Shown here in pieces: positions 18,941-27,890 of a DNA stretch of 64,000 bases. Each line of letters opens with the position of its first letter. The first letter of the stretch is position 1. The stretch covers positions 2,046,001-2,110,000 of the forward strand of contig NZ_JAFFID010000001.1 in NCBI RefSeq assembly GCF_017355955.1. The letters are read 5' to 3'. A model generated the notes under the pieces. It saw only the letters and a list, made by a program, of their open reading frames with translations, had not been told where the DNA came from and did not search any database. This DNA is from Sabulibacter ruber. Lineage in GTDB: Bacteria; Bacteroidota; Bacteroidia; Cytophagales; Hymenobacteraceae. A program made the position numbers and the translations under genes.

Positions 18941-20293
18941 CTAGTTGGTGGTCTCGACGGCGGGCAGCACCTCCTGCACCCCGATGCCGTAGTAGCAGAA
19001 GCCCAGCTCCTGCAGCTCCTTGGCCTCGTAGATGTTGCGCCCGTCGATGATGACCCTGTTCTTGAGCAGCTTGCCGATGACCTGGAAGTTGGGCGAGCGG
19101 AACTCGGGCCACTCGGTCACCACCAGCAGCGCGTCGGCGTCGATCAGGGCTTCATATTCATCTTTGGCGTACTTCACCCGCTCGTTCTCCCCGATCATGT
19201 GGCGGGCCTCCTTGATGGCCACCGGGTCGTAGGCCACCACGGAGGCGCCCTCGGCCAGGAGCTTCTCGATGATCACCAGCGAGGGGGCCTCGCGCATGTC
19301 GTCCGTCTTGGGCTTGAACGAGAGGCCCCACAGGGCGAAGGTTTTGCCCGCCAGCTCCCCATTGAAGTGCTTCATCACCTTGTTGAAAAGAACTTCTTTT
19401 TGGTTCTCGTTCACGCTCTCCACCGCCTTGAGGATCTGCATGGAGTAGCCGTTCTCCTCGGCCGTCCTGATGAGCGCCTTCACGTCCTTGGGGAAGCAGG
19501 AGCCGCCGTAGCCGATGCCCGGGTAGATGAACTTGTTGCCGATGCGCGAGTCCGAGCCGATGCCGCGGCGCACCATGTTCACGTCCGCCCCCATCAGCTC
19601 GCACAGGTTGGCGATGTCGTTCATGAAGCTGATCTTGGTCGCCAGCATCGAGTTGGCCGCGTACTTGGTCATCTCCGCCGAGGGCACGTCCATGAAGATG
19701 ATCGGGTGCCCGTTCAACAGGAACGGCTTGTACAATTTGCGCATCACCTCCTCGGCCCGCTCGCTCTCCACCCCGATCACGATCCGGTCGGGCTTGAGGA
19801 AGTCGTCGATCGCGGCGCCCTCCTTCAGGAACTCGGGGTTCGAGGCAACATCAAATGTTAAGTCAGACCCTCTCTTCGCCAGCTCCCCGGCCACGGCGTT
19901 CTTCACCTTATTGGCGGTGCCCACCGGCACGGTGCTCTTGGTCACCACGACCAGGTAGTCGTCCATGTGCTGGCCGATCTCCCGGGCCACCCCCAAGACG
20001 TACTTCAGGTCCGCCGAGCCGTCCTCACCGGGGGGCGTGCCCACCGCGATGAAGGCTGCGTCGCAGCCCTTGATGGCCGCGGAAAGGTCCGTGGAGAAGC
20101 CCAGCCGGCCCTTCTCCACGTTGCGGAGCACCATCTCCTCCAGCCCCGGCTCGTAGATGGGCAGGATGCCCTGCTTGAGGTCCTCGATCTTCTTGACGTT
20201 CACGTCGATGCAGGTCACGTCGATGCCCACCTCGGCGAAGCACGTGCCCGTCACCAGGCCCACGTAACCAGTGCCTACTACTGCGATTCTCAT
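18941..20293 (-). CDS. ugd: UDP-glucose 6-dehydrogenase, copy 2 (high GC)
   Basis: A 450-residue enzyme with GTGYVG at 7-12 and [10 protein letters not shown] around Cys266. About 91% identical to copy 1 with no gaps, but written with extreme GC3. A few short stretches keep ordinary AT-containing codons (the first ten codons, and around 19150, 19385 and 19850), giving a patchy look. A TAGGTTTG promoter box lies 27 bp upstream. It catalyses the same UDP-glucose oxidation, so the locus has a redundant UDP-GlcA/UDP-Xyl supply. Confidence 0.95.
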   Translation of the reverse strand: MRIAVVGTGYVGLVTGTCFAEVGIDVTCIDVNVKKIEDLKQGILPIYEPGLEEMVLRNVEKGRLGFSTDLSAAIKGCDAAFIAVGTPPGEDGSADLKYVLGVAREIGQHMDDYLVVVTKSTVPVGTANKVKNAVAGELAKRGSDLTFDVASNPEFLKEGAAIDDFLKPDRIVIGVESERAEEVMRKLYKPFLLNGHPIIFMDVPSAEMTKYAANSMLATKISFMNDIANLCELMGADVNMVRRGIGSDSRIGNKFIYPGIGYGGSCFPKDVKALIRTAEENGYSMQILKAVESVNENQKEVLFNKVMKHFNGELAGKTFALWGLSFKPKTDDMREAPSLVIIEKLLAEGASVVAYDPVAIKEARHMIGENERVKYAKDEYEALIDADALLVVTEWPEFRSPNFQVIGKLLKNRVIIDGRNIYEAKELQELGFCYYGIGVQEVLPAVETTN

Positions 20294-20319
20294 AATCTTC
20301 TATTTAAGCTGTAAAATAT

Positions 20320-20327
20320 CAAACCTA
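20320..20327 (-). promoter_or_regulatory. Bacteroidota -7 box (TAGGTTTG) before ugd copy 2
   Basis: An exact match to TAnnTTTG, 27 bp upstream of the ATG. A TTG lies 17 nt further upstream, a shorter spacing than the usual 19-21. Confidence 0.5.
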
Positions 20328-20547
20328 CTTAGTACATTTTTAAACAACTTTCGTTTAAACATAAAGGTTTTGTTCTATAAAACAAAATTTAAATGCAAAA
20401 CATCTACAACATACGCTATCAATAGAGTAGATGTATATCCAAAACATTAACACATTCTCAATCAATCAGATTAATTCATACAAATAATTAGATATTACAT
20501 ATTACCTCATGCAATATTTTAGTATTATTGAATAAACTAAATATTAT

Positions 20548-20578
20548 CTTGTATATTACAAAGAATTACTTAATTTTG
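20548..20578 (+). promoter_or_regulatory. manC promoter
   Basis: CTTG at 20548-20551, a 19-nt spacer, then TAATTTTG at 20571-20578: a good fit to the Bacteroidota sigma-A consensus. The predicted transcript would have a leader of about 48 nt. Confidence 0.65.
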
Positions 20579-20630
20579 CTTTATACCTTTTTAATATATA
20601 AACCTGAACTTACCTTAAAGTATATTTAAT

Positions 20631-21716
20631 ATGAGTAGCTTATCAGAGAATACGTATGTAGTTGTGATGGCAGGTGGAGTTGGAAGCAGGTTTTGGCCGT
20701 TTAGCAGGAATAACTACCCCAAACAATTCCATGACGTACTTGGTATTGGGGAAAGCATGATTCAATCCACCGTTAAGCGCTTTTCCACCGTTTGCCCTAA
20801 AGAGAACATATACATAGTAACGAACAGGGAGTACAAATTTCTGGTACAGGAACACCTTCCAGAACTTGGGGAAGACCAAATCCTTCAGGAACCAGTAGGT
20901 CGCAACACTGCTCCTTGTATTGCTTACGCTTGCTATAAGATAGCTCAAAAGAACCCCAGAGCCAATGTGATTGTTGCCCCCGCTGATCATGTGATCCTGA
21001 GAGAACAAGCTTTCCTGGAGTGTATACATCAGGCTCTTGAAGTTACCGATAAAGAAAATCTGCTGGTCACTTTAGGTATTAAACCAACCCGACCTGACAC
21101 CGGATACGGCTATATACAATATGTACCAGACGAAGCGTGCTCTTTGAAGAAAGTCAAAACTTTTACAGAGAAACCATCCTTAGAAGTGGCTCAGAAGTTT
21201 CTGGAGAATGGCCACTTTGTATGGAACGCAGGCATCTTCGTCTGGAATGTTCAGTCTATTTTAGCAGCTTTCAGAGAGCATTTGAAAGAAGTTGCTGAGC
21301 TTTTTGAAGCAGGAAGTGCTGCCTATTATACTTCAGAAGAAAGTTCTTTCATAGACACCATCTACTCCACCTGCCGGAACGTCTCCATTGATTATGGCAT
21401 TATGGAAAAAGCGGACAATGTTCATGTCATCTTGGGAGATTTGGGCTGGTCTGATGTGGGTACCTGGAATTCTCTTTACAGCATAGCCGATAAAACTCCG
21501 GAAGGCAATGTGATAGATGGCGACACCTTGTTATATGACACACAGAACTGCATCATCAAAACGCCACAGGACAAACTGGTTGTGATACAAGGACTACAAG
21601 ACTATATAGTAGCCGAACATCACAACATTCTCATGATCTGTCCGCGCAATAATGAGCAAAAAGTAAAAGATTTTGTCTCTGACGTGAAGGCAAGCAAGGG
21701 GTTGGAGTATGTGTAA
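20631..21716 (+). CDS. manC: mannose-1-phosphate guanylyltransferase
   Basis: A 361-residue nucleotidyltransferase making GDP-mannose from Man-1-P and GTP. The signature GGVGSRFWPFSRNNYPKQF lies near residue 16-34, with FTEKPSLEVAQKF and GHFVWNAGIFVW in the sugar-phosphate site. It has only the pyrophosphorylase part and lacks the C-terminal isomerase domain of bifunctional ManC/AlgA. It has its own promoter and terminator and is divergent from the ugd-uxs pair, so it is a single-gene unit supplying GDP-mannose (or GDP-fucose precursors) to surface glycans. Confidence 0.93.
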   Translation: MSSLSENTYVVVMAGGVGSRFWPFSRNNYPKQFHDVLGIGESMIQSTVKRFSTVCPKENIYIVTNREYKFLVQEHLPELGEDQILQEPVGRNTAPCIAYACYKIAQKNPRANVIVAPADHVILREQAFLECIHQALEVTDKENLLVTLGIKPTRPDTGYGYIQYVPDEACSLKKVKTFTEKPSLEVAQKFLENGHFVWNAGIFVWNVQSILAAFREHLKEVAELFEAGSAAYYTSEESSFIDTIYSTCRNVSIDYGIMEKADNVHVILGDLGWSDVGTWNSLYSIADKTPEGNVIDGDTLLYDTQNCIIKTPQDKLVVIQGLQDYIVAEHHNILMICPRNNEQKVKDFVSDVKASKGLEYV

Positions 21717-21737
21717 CAAGGATTTTCTAGTTAAGAG

Positions 21738-21780
21738 AAGAGCAGATTCAGGCTATGTGCTGGATCTGCTCTTTTTATTT
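21738..21780 (+). terminator. terminator after manC
   Basis: A 10-bp stem (AAGAGCAGAT with ATCTGCTCTT) followed by TTTTATTTT, 22 bp after the stop codon. Confidence 0.88.
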
Positions 21781-22013
21781 TGAGTTAAACACCTGGGATA
21801 TCCTGTTCATTTTCAGGACAAACAATTCCTTAGACAAGTCAGAAAGCAAGTCTGTTTATAGCTTGATATTAGAAGTTCTGCCTTAAACTATTAGTTTATT
21901 TTCTACCGCATCCTAGGTTCGGATGTCTAATTCAATTTTTAAAAAATCTTCATCAATCCTGCGTCTTTTCAGGTCTTTCCCCGTCATCGGGGCATACATC
22001 AAAATAGAGAGCC

Positions 22014-22460
22014 ATGAAAAGACTACATGTAAACCTTACCGTACACAATCTGGAAGAGTCCGTGAACTTCTACGCGGCTTTGTTCGCGGCAGGGCCAACG
22101 GTACTCAAAGCTGATTACGCCAAATGGATGCTGGAAGACCCCAGAGTGAACTTCGCCATCTCTACGCACGGGGAAGTAGCGGGAGTTGAGCATCTAGGGA
22201 TTCAGGTGGAAACACCCGAAGAACTACAAGTGGTATTCGCCCGTTTGGAGAAAGCGAAAGGCACCGTTCGGGTAGAAGGAAATACTACTTGTTGCTATGC
22301 CAGGTCTGAGAAATCCTGGATACAAGATCCACAGGGCATTGAGTGGGAAACGTTCTATACCTTTGGGGAGTCCACCACCTATGGTGGGGACATAGAAACA
22401 ACTACTTGTTGTGCCTCCACCTGTTGCGCACCGGCTCCTGCTGAAACTACTACCCTCTAA
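22014..22460 (+). CDS. arsI: ArsI/CadI-family C-As lyase (extradiol dioxygenase fold)
   Basis: A 148-residue vicinal-oxygen-chelate enzyme. The predicted Fe(II) ligands His5, His60 and Glu110 match the spacing known for ArsI (His5, His62, Glu115), and the substrate thiol pair is Cys93-Cys94 in NTTCCYA. A further Cys-rich tail (CCASTCC) lies at 132-138. ArsI cleaves the carbon-arsenic bond of trivalent methyl- and aryl-arsenicals. It is the first gene of a three-gene set with an ArsN-type acetyltransferase and a SigZ-type sigma factor. The cadmium-induced CadI is the alternative family name. Confidence 0.88.
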   Translation: MKRLHVNLTVHNLEESVNFYAALFAAGPTVLKADYAKWMLEDPRVNFAISTHGEVAGVEHLGIQVETPEELQVVFARLEKAKGTVRVEGNTTCCYARSEKSWIQDPQGIEWETFYTFGESTTYGGDIETTTCCASTCCAPAPAETTTL

Positions 22461-22988
22461 ATGCCCTTTGCAACTTCCATGGAAACGATCACCACCATCT
22501 CGGTAGAGCCTTTACAGGCTAAGTTTTACCCTACAGTAAGGGAGATTTATGAACAAGGAATAGAGAGCCAGAATGCCACCCTGGAAACCAATGCCCCTGA
22601 CTGGGAAAAATGGGATGCCGGCCACCTTTCTCACAGCAGGTTGGTAGCCCTTTCGCCCCAAGGACAAGTGGCGGGGTGGGCTGCCTTGAGTCCGGTCTCG
22701 GGCAGATGCGTGTACGGCGGAGTAGCCGAGGTGAGCATCTATCTGGATGAAACCTTCCGGGGAAAAGGCATCGGGCAGATGCTGCTCCAACACCTCATCA
22801 CGGCATCAGAAGAGAATGGCATCTGGACACTGCAAGCGAGCATCATGAAGGAGAATGAGGCAAGCATTGCGCTACATGTAAAGTGCGGATTCAGGGTAGT
22901 TGGTTTGCGGGAAAAGCTGGGAAAACTAAACGGCCACTGGCGGGACATTTACCTGTTAGAACGCAGAAGCCAAGTAGTAGGAAATTAA
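22461..22988 (+). CDS. arsN: GNAT acetyltransferase, ArsN1/phosphinothricin-acetyltransferase type
   Basis: A 175-residue acetyl-CoA transferase. The acetyl-CoA site reads FRGKGIGQMLLQHLI, and the family-specific GIWTLQASIMKENEASIALH is followed by GFRVVGLREKLGKLNGHWRD. These are hallmarks of the phosphinothricin/arsinothricin acetyltransferase group. The ATG directly follows the arsI stop; an internal ATG at 22479 is also possible. In arsenic operons ArsN1 acetylates the antibiotic arsinothricin. Substrate here is inferred from similarity and context. Confidence 0.82.
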   Translation: MPFATSMETITTISVEPLQAKFYPTVREIYEQGIESQNATLETNAPDWEKWDAGHLSHSRLVALSPQGQVAGWAALSPVSGRCVYGGVAEVSIYLDETFRGKGIGQMLLQHLITASEENGIWTLQASIMKENEASIALHVKCGFRVVGLREKLGKLNGHWRDIYLLERRSQVVGN

Positions 22989-23007
22989 TGTAAATTAGTC
23001 AGACGTT

Positions 23008-23042
23008 TGGGAGGTAATTTCCTAAAACAAAGTCCAAAACGG
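23008..23042. repeat. degenerate palindromic element between arsN and sigZ
   Basis: TTGGGAGGTAATTTCC then TAAAACAAAGTCCAAAACG; the pattern is weak but the position 20 bp after a stop codon fits the family. Confidence 0.35.
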
Positions 23043-23057
23043 CAAACCTTTACTATC

Positions 23058-23091
23058 CTTATGCAATTCAAAACCTTATGCAATTCAAAAC
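23058..23091 (+). repeat. 17-bp tandem duplication over the sigZ start
   Basis: CTTATGCAATTCAAAAC occurs twice in direct succession (23058-23074 and 23075-23091). Each unit carries an ATG, but since 17 is not a multiple of three the two ATGs are in different frames; only the second opens the sigma-factor frame. Confidence 0.95.
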
Positions 23092-23707
23092 ACCCTCCTG
23101 TACTCATACCTCTAACTCCTACAACGCTGGACCGGTGCCTGATCCCTGCGCGGCAGTAGGTCCGGTGTTCCTTACCTACCAGGAGGCTTTGCAGGGCTTC
23201 ATCAGGAAGCGGGTGCCAAACCAAGCCGATGCCGAGGATCTGGCCCATCTAGTCTTGCTGAAGGTACATCGGCACTGCGAAACGTTACCGCAAGTCAGGA
23301 ACGTGCGGGCCTGGCTGTATGAAATTACCCGGCATGTAGTGCATGATTTCAACAGGGCCCGGCAGCGCGAAACTTTTTTACCCGATGACACAGATATACC
23401 AGCTGCCGCAACAGAAGAGAGCCCGGTACAGGAACTGGCCGATTGTGTGCTTCCGCTGCTGAAACTGATTCCCGAGGCCTACGCAGAGCCCCTTCGGTTG
23501 AGCGATCTGGAAGGTGTGCCGCAGCAGGAAATCGCACGCAGATTAGGGCTTTCGCTCTCCGGGGCAAAATCCCGCATCCAACGAGGCCGGGAAAAGCTGA
23601 AAGCCGTCTTTGCGGAATGTTGTCACCTGGAACTTGACCGACAAGGTCGCCTCATAAGTGCCGAGATCAGGCCAGATTGCGGGGCTCTCCAGGAGTGCTT
23701 ACCCTAG
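23078..23707 (+). CDS. sigZ: ECF sigma factor, SigZ-like, with Cys-rich ends
   Basis: A 209-residue sigma-70 family protein. Region 2 is around residues 30-85 (FIRKRVPNQADAEDLAHLVL, then NVRAWLYEITRHVVHDF). Region 4 is around 128-175 (LEGVPQQEIARRLGLSLSGA, KSRIQRGREKLK). It ends with a Cys-containing extension: CCHLELDRQGRLIS and a later DCG and C. SigZ proteins carry this CCHxELD type of tail. No anti-sigma gene is next to it, so the Cys tail may sense metal or metalloid directly; that is an inference. It lies 89 bp after arsN. Confidence 0.85.
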   Translation: MQFKTPSCTHTSNSYNAGPVPDPCAAVGPVFLTYQEALQGFIRKRVPNQADAEDLAHLVLLKVHRHCETLPQVRNVRAWLYEITRHVVHDFNRARQRETFLPDDTDIPAAATEESPVQELADCVLPLLKLIPEAYAEPLRLSDLEGVPQQEIARRLGLSLSGAKSRIQRGREKLKAVFAECCHLELDRQGRLISAEIRPDCGALQECLP

Positions 23708-23719
23708 ACTTCTTGTTTT

Positions 23720-23770
23720 GCCGTTTCGGGGCTGTTTTGGTAAAAACAGCCCCGAAACGGCTCTTTTTAT
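23720..23770 (+). terminator. long perfect terminator after sigZ
   Basis: A 19-bp perfect stem (23720-23738 with 23743-23761), loop GGTA, then a T-rich run. The inner part (GGGGCTGTTTT with AAAACAGCCCC, then GAAAC) equals the dispersed palindromic repeat of this window. Confidence 0.9.
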
Positions 23771-23852
23771 TGTGCAAAGTCTAATTCGTCGTTTCGTATA
23801 GCTTATCGGCACAACACTAAAAACGAGGCCCTCTGCCCTTGAAATCGTTATT

Positions 23853-23883
23853 CGCCTCTTTTTAGAAATAGGGGCTAAATTCC
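23853..23883. repeat. dispersed palindromic element upstream of the flavin reductase gene
   Basis: CGCCTCTTTTTAGAAAT then AGGGGCTAAATTCC. A second element lies in the sigZ terminator about 100 bp before it. Confidence 0.5.
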
Positions 23884-23980
23884 TCAAGAAAACGAGTAAG
23901 ATTAGGTGCTGTTCTGATTTCTTTTTATCTTACTATCCCTTTAGAGGGCGTTGTTGTCTCCATGCTAATCCCCTTCTCCC

Positions 23981-24631
23981 ATGACAGACACCCAATTTTC
24001 AACCGCCGATATCATCCAGATGGAGCAGCCCTTTCGGGCTAATTTCATCACTTCCCTTTCCGGCTTCAAAAGCATCTGTCTGGTTGGCACCACAGATCCC
24101 AAAGGCCGAACCAATCTGGGGCTATACTCTCAGGTATTCCATGTGGGTGCCAATCCGCCGCTGATTGGGATATTGGTGCGACCAGATACAGTGGTGCGGG
24201 ATACGTTGAACAACATCATCAAAACCGGTCATTTTACCCTTAACCACGTTCGGCCGGAGTTCTACCAGGCAGCGCATCACGCCAGCGCCCACCATACCCA
24301 GTCAGAGTTTGAGCTCTGCGGATTTACGCCTCAGTTCTCAGACTTGCACCCGGCGCCTTATGTGCAGGAGGCCTCCATTAAGCTGGGTTTGAAACTGGTA
24401 CAGCGCACCTATATTAAATTGAACGGGACCATTCTGGTGATTGGGGAGATAGTGGAAGCACTGGTACCGGAAGAATGCCTGCAGGAAGACGGGTATGTAG
24501 ACCTTGAAAAAGCCCAAAGCATGACCGTTTCAGGGTTAGACAGTTACCATGTGACCCATCGGCTCAACCGGTTACCAACCCCCGAGGCAGACTCTTCCTT
24601 TATCGTTTCCACTGAGTCAATGCTTTCTTAA
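23981..24631 (+). CDS. flavin reductase-like FMN-binding protein
   Basis: A 216-residue protein of the flavin reductase-like split-barrel family. KSICLVGTTDPKGRTNLGLY and NPPLIGILVRPDTVVRDTLN, followed by KTGHFTLNHV, match the FMN-binding strands of this group. It probably reduces or binds FMN for an unknown partner enzyme in the cytoplasm. It stands alone, 273 bp after sigZ, with no oxygenase beside it. Confidence 0.8.
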   Translation: MTDTQFSTADIIQMEQPFRANFITSLSGFKSICLVGTTDPKGRTNLGLYSQVFHVGANPPLIGILVRPDTVVRDTLNNIIKTGHFTLNHVRPEFYQAAHHASAHHTQSEFELCGFTPQFSDLHPAPYVQEASIKLGLKLVQRTYIKLNGTILVIGEIVEALVPEECLQEDGYVDLEKAQSMTVSGLDSYHVTHRLNRLPTPEADSSFIVSTESMLS

Positions 24632-24735
24632 AAGCGTTAGAACTATTCAAATCGCATAACCAGCCTTCCCCTTGTAAGATAGCCTTCGGAGAACCGCTTT
24701 CTCCTGTTATCTTTGAATAGTTTATTTGTTTGTGT

Positions 24736-26310
24736 ATGTCCTCTCCCTCCACCGCTCTGATTATTGGAGCTGGTCCGGCCGGTTTAACGGCCGCTTATGA
24801 ATTGCTGCAACAGACCCAAATACATCCGTACGTGGTAGAAGCCACAGATCGGATTGGGGGCATTTCGGCCACCATCAATTACAAGGGCAACCGCATGGAT
24901 ATTGGAGGGCATCGCTTCTTCTCCAAGTCTGACCGGGTGATGGATTGGTGGCTTTCTATTCTGCCGCTGCAACTGGAACCGGGACAAACCATAGGCGAAC
25001 TTAACTACCAAGGGAAAAGCCGCTCCATCCCCACTGTTTCGGCTTCTGATAAATCCTTAGGCGACAATGTGATGTTGCTCCGCCAGCGGAAGTCCCGCAT
25101 TTTTTTCCGGAGAAAGTTCTTTGATTACCCCCTGTCCTTTTCTCTGGGAACGTTTTCTCAGTTAGGGATTGGTTGGTCCGTAAAAGCGGTGATGAGCTAC
25201 CTGAAACAGGTGGTGCAGCCTATCAAAGAGGAGAAAAATCTGGAGGAGTTTTTCATCAACAGATTTGGCGAACACTTGTATTTAACCTTTTTCAAAGCGT
25301 ACACTGAGAAAGTATGGGGCGTGCCCTGCAAGGAAATTAGTGCTGAATGGGGTGCCCAGCGCATCAAGACTCTTTCCATTACCCAAGCCATCAAGCACTT
25401 TCTGCGGCAACAGTTTTCATCCTCTTCTACTGATTTTACCCAGAAAACAACCCAAACCTCACTCATTGAGCAGTTTCTATACCCCAAATTAGGTCCGGGG
25501 CACTTGTGGGAAGTAGTAACCCGCAAAGTACAGGACCAAGGCGCTGAGGTTCATATGCAGCAGAAGGTGGTAAAGCTGGAGTTGAGCAATAACCGCATTG
25601 TATCTGCCACTGTCCAGAATGATATAACCGGTACTACTTACCAGTTGAACCCGGAGTACGTGATTTCCACCATGCCCATCCGGAATCTGATCTGTGCCTT
25701 GGGCGAAGTGGTGCCAGCTGATATTCGTGCAATTGCGGAGAAGCTTCCCTACCGCAACTTCATTTCCGTGGGATTGCTGCTGCACAAACTGGCCATCCAA
25801 ACCGATGACAATCCTCTTATACAGGACAACTGGATTTATATCCAGGAACCTGATGTCCTGGCGGGAAGACTCCAACTGTTCAATAATTGGAGCCCTTACC
25901 TGGTCACAGATCCTGATAAAGTGTGGCTTGGTGTAGAATACTTCTGCCAGGAAGAAGATGAATTATGGCAAATGTCTGAAGCGGAGTTACAGCAATTAGC
26001 TGTCAAAGAACTGCAAAAGCTGGGCATTATCTCTGCTGACCAAGTCATTGACGGTACCGTAGTGAAGATGCCTAAGGCATATCCGGCTTACTTCGGTTCC
26101 TATGACGAGTTCCCTAAGGTTCAAGCCTTTTTAGACGGGATAGAGAACCTGTTCCTGATAGGCCGGAACGGCATGCACAAATACAACAACCAGGACCACT
26201 CCATGCTGACCGCCATGCTGGCTGTTGAAAACATAGCCCAAGGGCGTACAGATAAATCAACTATTTGGGAAGTGAACACCGAGCAAGAGTATCATGAACA
26301 GTCTGAATAA
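24736..26310 (+). CDS. NAD(P)/FAD-dependent oxidoreductase (UGM/protoporphyrinogen-oxidase-like)
   Basis: A 524-residue flavoprotein. The dinucleotide-binding site is [17 protein letters not shown], then [12 protein letters not shown] and [11 protein letters not shown] near the flavin. The C-terminus has the second FAD contact [14 protein letters not shown]. It resembles the amine oxidase/UDP-galactopyranose mutase-like group. The ATG at 24736 is used; a TTG two codons upstream is less likely. It overlaps by 17 bp a downstream GT-C-like gene and heads a three-gene unit with two membrane sugar transferases, so a role in glycan precursor chemistry is plausible but unproven. Confidence 0.8.
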   Translation: MSSPSTALIIGAGPAGLTAAYELLQQTQIHPYVVEATDRIGGISATINYKGNRMDIGGHRFFSKSDRVMDWWLSILPLQLEPGQTIGELNYQGKSRSIPTVSASDKSLGDNVMLLRQRKSRIFFRRKFFDYPLSFSLGTFSQLGIGWSVKAVMSYLKQVVQPIKEEKNLEEFFINRFGEHLYLTFFKAYTEKVWGVPCKEISAEWGAQRIKTLSITQAIKHFLRQQFSSSSTDFTQKTTQTSLIEQFLYPKLGPGHLWEVVTRKVQDQGAEVHMQQKVVKLELSNNRIVSATVQNDITGTTYQLNPEYVISTMPIRNLICALGEVVPADIRAIAEKLPYRNFISVGLLLHKLAIQTDDNPLIQDNWIYIQEPDVLAGRLQLFNNWSPYLVTDPDKVWLGVEYFCQEEDELWQMSEAELQQLAVKELQKLGIISADQVIDGTVVKMPKAYPAYFGSYDEFPKVQAFLDGIENLFLIGRNGMHKYNNQDHSMLTAMLAVENIAQGRTDKSTIWEVNTEQEYHEQSE

Positions 26311-27862
26311 GCCCAATAAGTTCATGATACTTTTTCAACGCGATAGTTCCTTCGCACTCTTTTTCACATTGCTTTATGCCCTGTTGCTTGCCTGGGCAAT
26401 GGGGTTTCATGAGCTATGGTTTGACGAAACCGAACCTTGGCTTCTGGGACTCTATAGTAATTCGTACGCTGATCTTCTACAAAATAAACGATTTGAGGGG
26501 CACCCTAACCTGTGGTACAGCATCCTGTTTGTCATCACAAAGTTTACTCACAACCTAAAGGCACTTCAAATTACCCAGGCTGTTTTCGCGATAACATTTG
26601 TTTACCTTTTCCTTCGGTTTGCTCCATTCTCCAAGGCTCTTCGGTTAATGTTCTGTTTCGGGTACTATGGCCTTTTTGAATACGGAATCATTAGCAGGCT
26701 TTACGCAATTGAACTGGCCACCGTGTTTTTGGTTTGTGCCTTATACCCCAAGCGCTTCTCCCATTGGTATCTATATATCCTATTGTTGGGGATACTTGCT
26801 CAGACGAACTTGTTTGGTTTCTTTATGGCCGGTGTATTGGGATTGTTGCTATTTTCAGAAGCCTTCAGAATCTGGAGACAATCTCCGCACTGGGTACCGG
26901 TCTCCGCGGTTCACAAAACCATCGGATTGCTTATTTGGGCGGCATGTTGCCTTTACTCATTTTTGAGTATGGTGCGCCCTAATGAAACCCAAGGATCACT
27001 GTTCTCCTTTTTCCATCCCTATTACTTCTACCAGGCTATAGCCCGTATTTGGCAGGCTTTTGCTCCTGTCCCCAATTTCATTACTGAGTTTTGGAACACT
27101 TCCTTTCTAAGAATCAGTGTTGAGATACCTCTCTCCGCTCTACTGGTTATTCTTCTTTACGCGGTGTTTCACAGAATCTCGCGGCTATTGATTGCTCTGC
27201 TTCTCTTATTCAGTGCTATGCTCTTTCTATTTTTCCTCAAGATGGAAGGCAGTATGCGGCACCACGGCCATTTCTTTACTTTCACCATAGTGCTGCTTTG
27301 GCTTAGAACTTTCTATGAACAAAGCCCCAAACAAAAGAGGAACCCGGGCTGGATCAATATCACACTTTTTGCCTCTCTTTACATCTTTGGCTTTTTACAA
27401 ATTGTTGCTGGAATGTACGCGTTGTATACAGATTGGGAATCCCCCTTCTATACAGGAAAAGAAGTAGCTCAATACCTGAAATCATTGCCTACCAGTTACA
27501 AATTTGCGACGGATGAAGGGGTAATTTCTTCTAACGTGATTGCCTATTTAGGATATCCATTAGTTAATCTCACCACTGGAAATCTAAAAAGCTTTTATAC
27601 TCTTGACTCAAGCGAAAATCACTACCTGCATCCAAACCTTCTATTTGACAGGGCTAGTAAACTGGCGCATGAAAAAAATAGTCCTGTTGTATTAATCAGT
27701 AGATCTGATTTACCTTATCAGCTGTCACCTATCCCTGTTGAGTTCCTGAGATGTTTCGGCAGAAACTCTATCACCGGTTTTACAATTTTTACTTACAAGA
27801 TCAACCCACTCCCTATTTCAAAAAAGTACATGGTAGCCGAACACCCGGCAATCGGCAAGTAG
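26294..27862 (+). CDS. polytopic membrane protein, GT-C glycosyltransferase-like, paralog A
   Basis: A 522-residue protein with about ten membrane segments. The first periplasmic loop carries [17 protein letters not shown] and [12 protein letters not shown]. The WFDE acidic pair is the typical catalytic loop of GT-C enzymes (ArnT/PMT-like), which use lipid-phosphate sugars. Residues 380-500 form a soluble C-terminal part. The 27891-29417 protein is a clear paralog. The start overlaps the upstream oxidoreductase gene by 17 bp. Substrate unknown. Confidence 0.75.
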   Translation: MNSLNKPNKFMILFQRDSSFALFFTLLYALLLAWAMGFHELWFDETEPWLLGLYSNSYADLLQNKRFEGHPNLWYSILFVITKFTHNLKALQITQAVFAITFVYLFLRFAPFSKALRLMFCFGYYGLFEYGIISRLYAIELATVFLVCALYPKRFSHWYLYILLLGILAQTNLFGFFMAGVLGLLLFSEAFRIWRQSPHWVPVSAVHKTIGLLIWAACCLYSFLSMVRPNETQGSLFSFFHPYYFYQAIARIWQAFAPVPNFITEFWNTSFLRISVEIPLSALLVILLYAVFHRISRLLIALLLLFSAMLFLFFLKMEGSMRHHGHFFTFTIVLLWLRTFYEQSPKQKRNPGWINITLFASLYIFGFLQIVAGMYALYTDWESPFYTGKEVAQYLKSLPTSYKFATDEGVISSNVIAYLGYPLVNLTTGNLKSFYTLDSSENHYLHPNLLFDRASKLAHEKNSPVVLISRSDLPYQLSPIPVEFLRCFGRNSITGFTIFTYKINPLPISKKYMVAEHPAIGK

Positions 27863-27890
27863 CAGGTTTCTTTCTATTTTGAGCATCCAG

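Larger units (their letters stand above)
20294..20630. other. AT-rich divergent promoter region between ugd copy 2 and manC (337 bp)
   Basis: No gene is seen. Both flanking genes read away from it. It holds one promoter-like element for each direction (20320-20327 leftward, 20548-20578 rightward). The AT-rich middle could bind regulators, but I see no clear operator. Confidence 0.7.

Noticed and set aside
17939-19861. A 640-codon rightward frame antisense to uxs and ugd copy 2
   Set aside because: Long antisense frames arise when almost all codons end in G or C, so stop codons vanish on the other strand. The sense genes have clear active sites; this frame has none.
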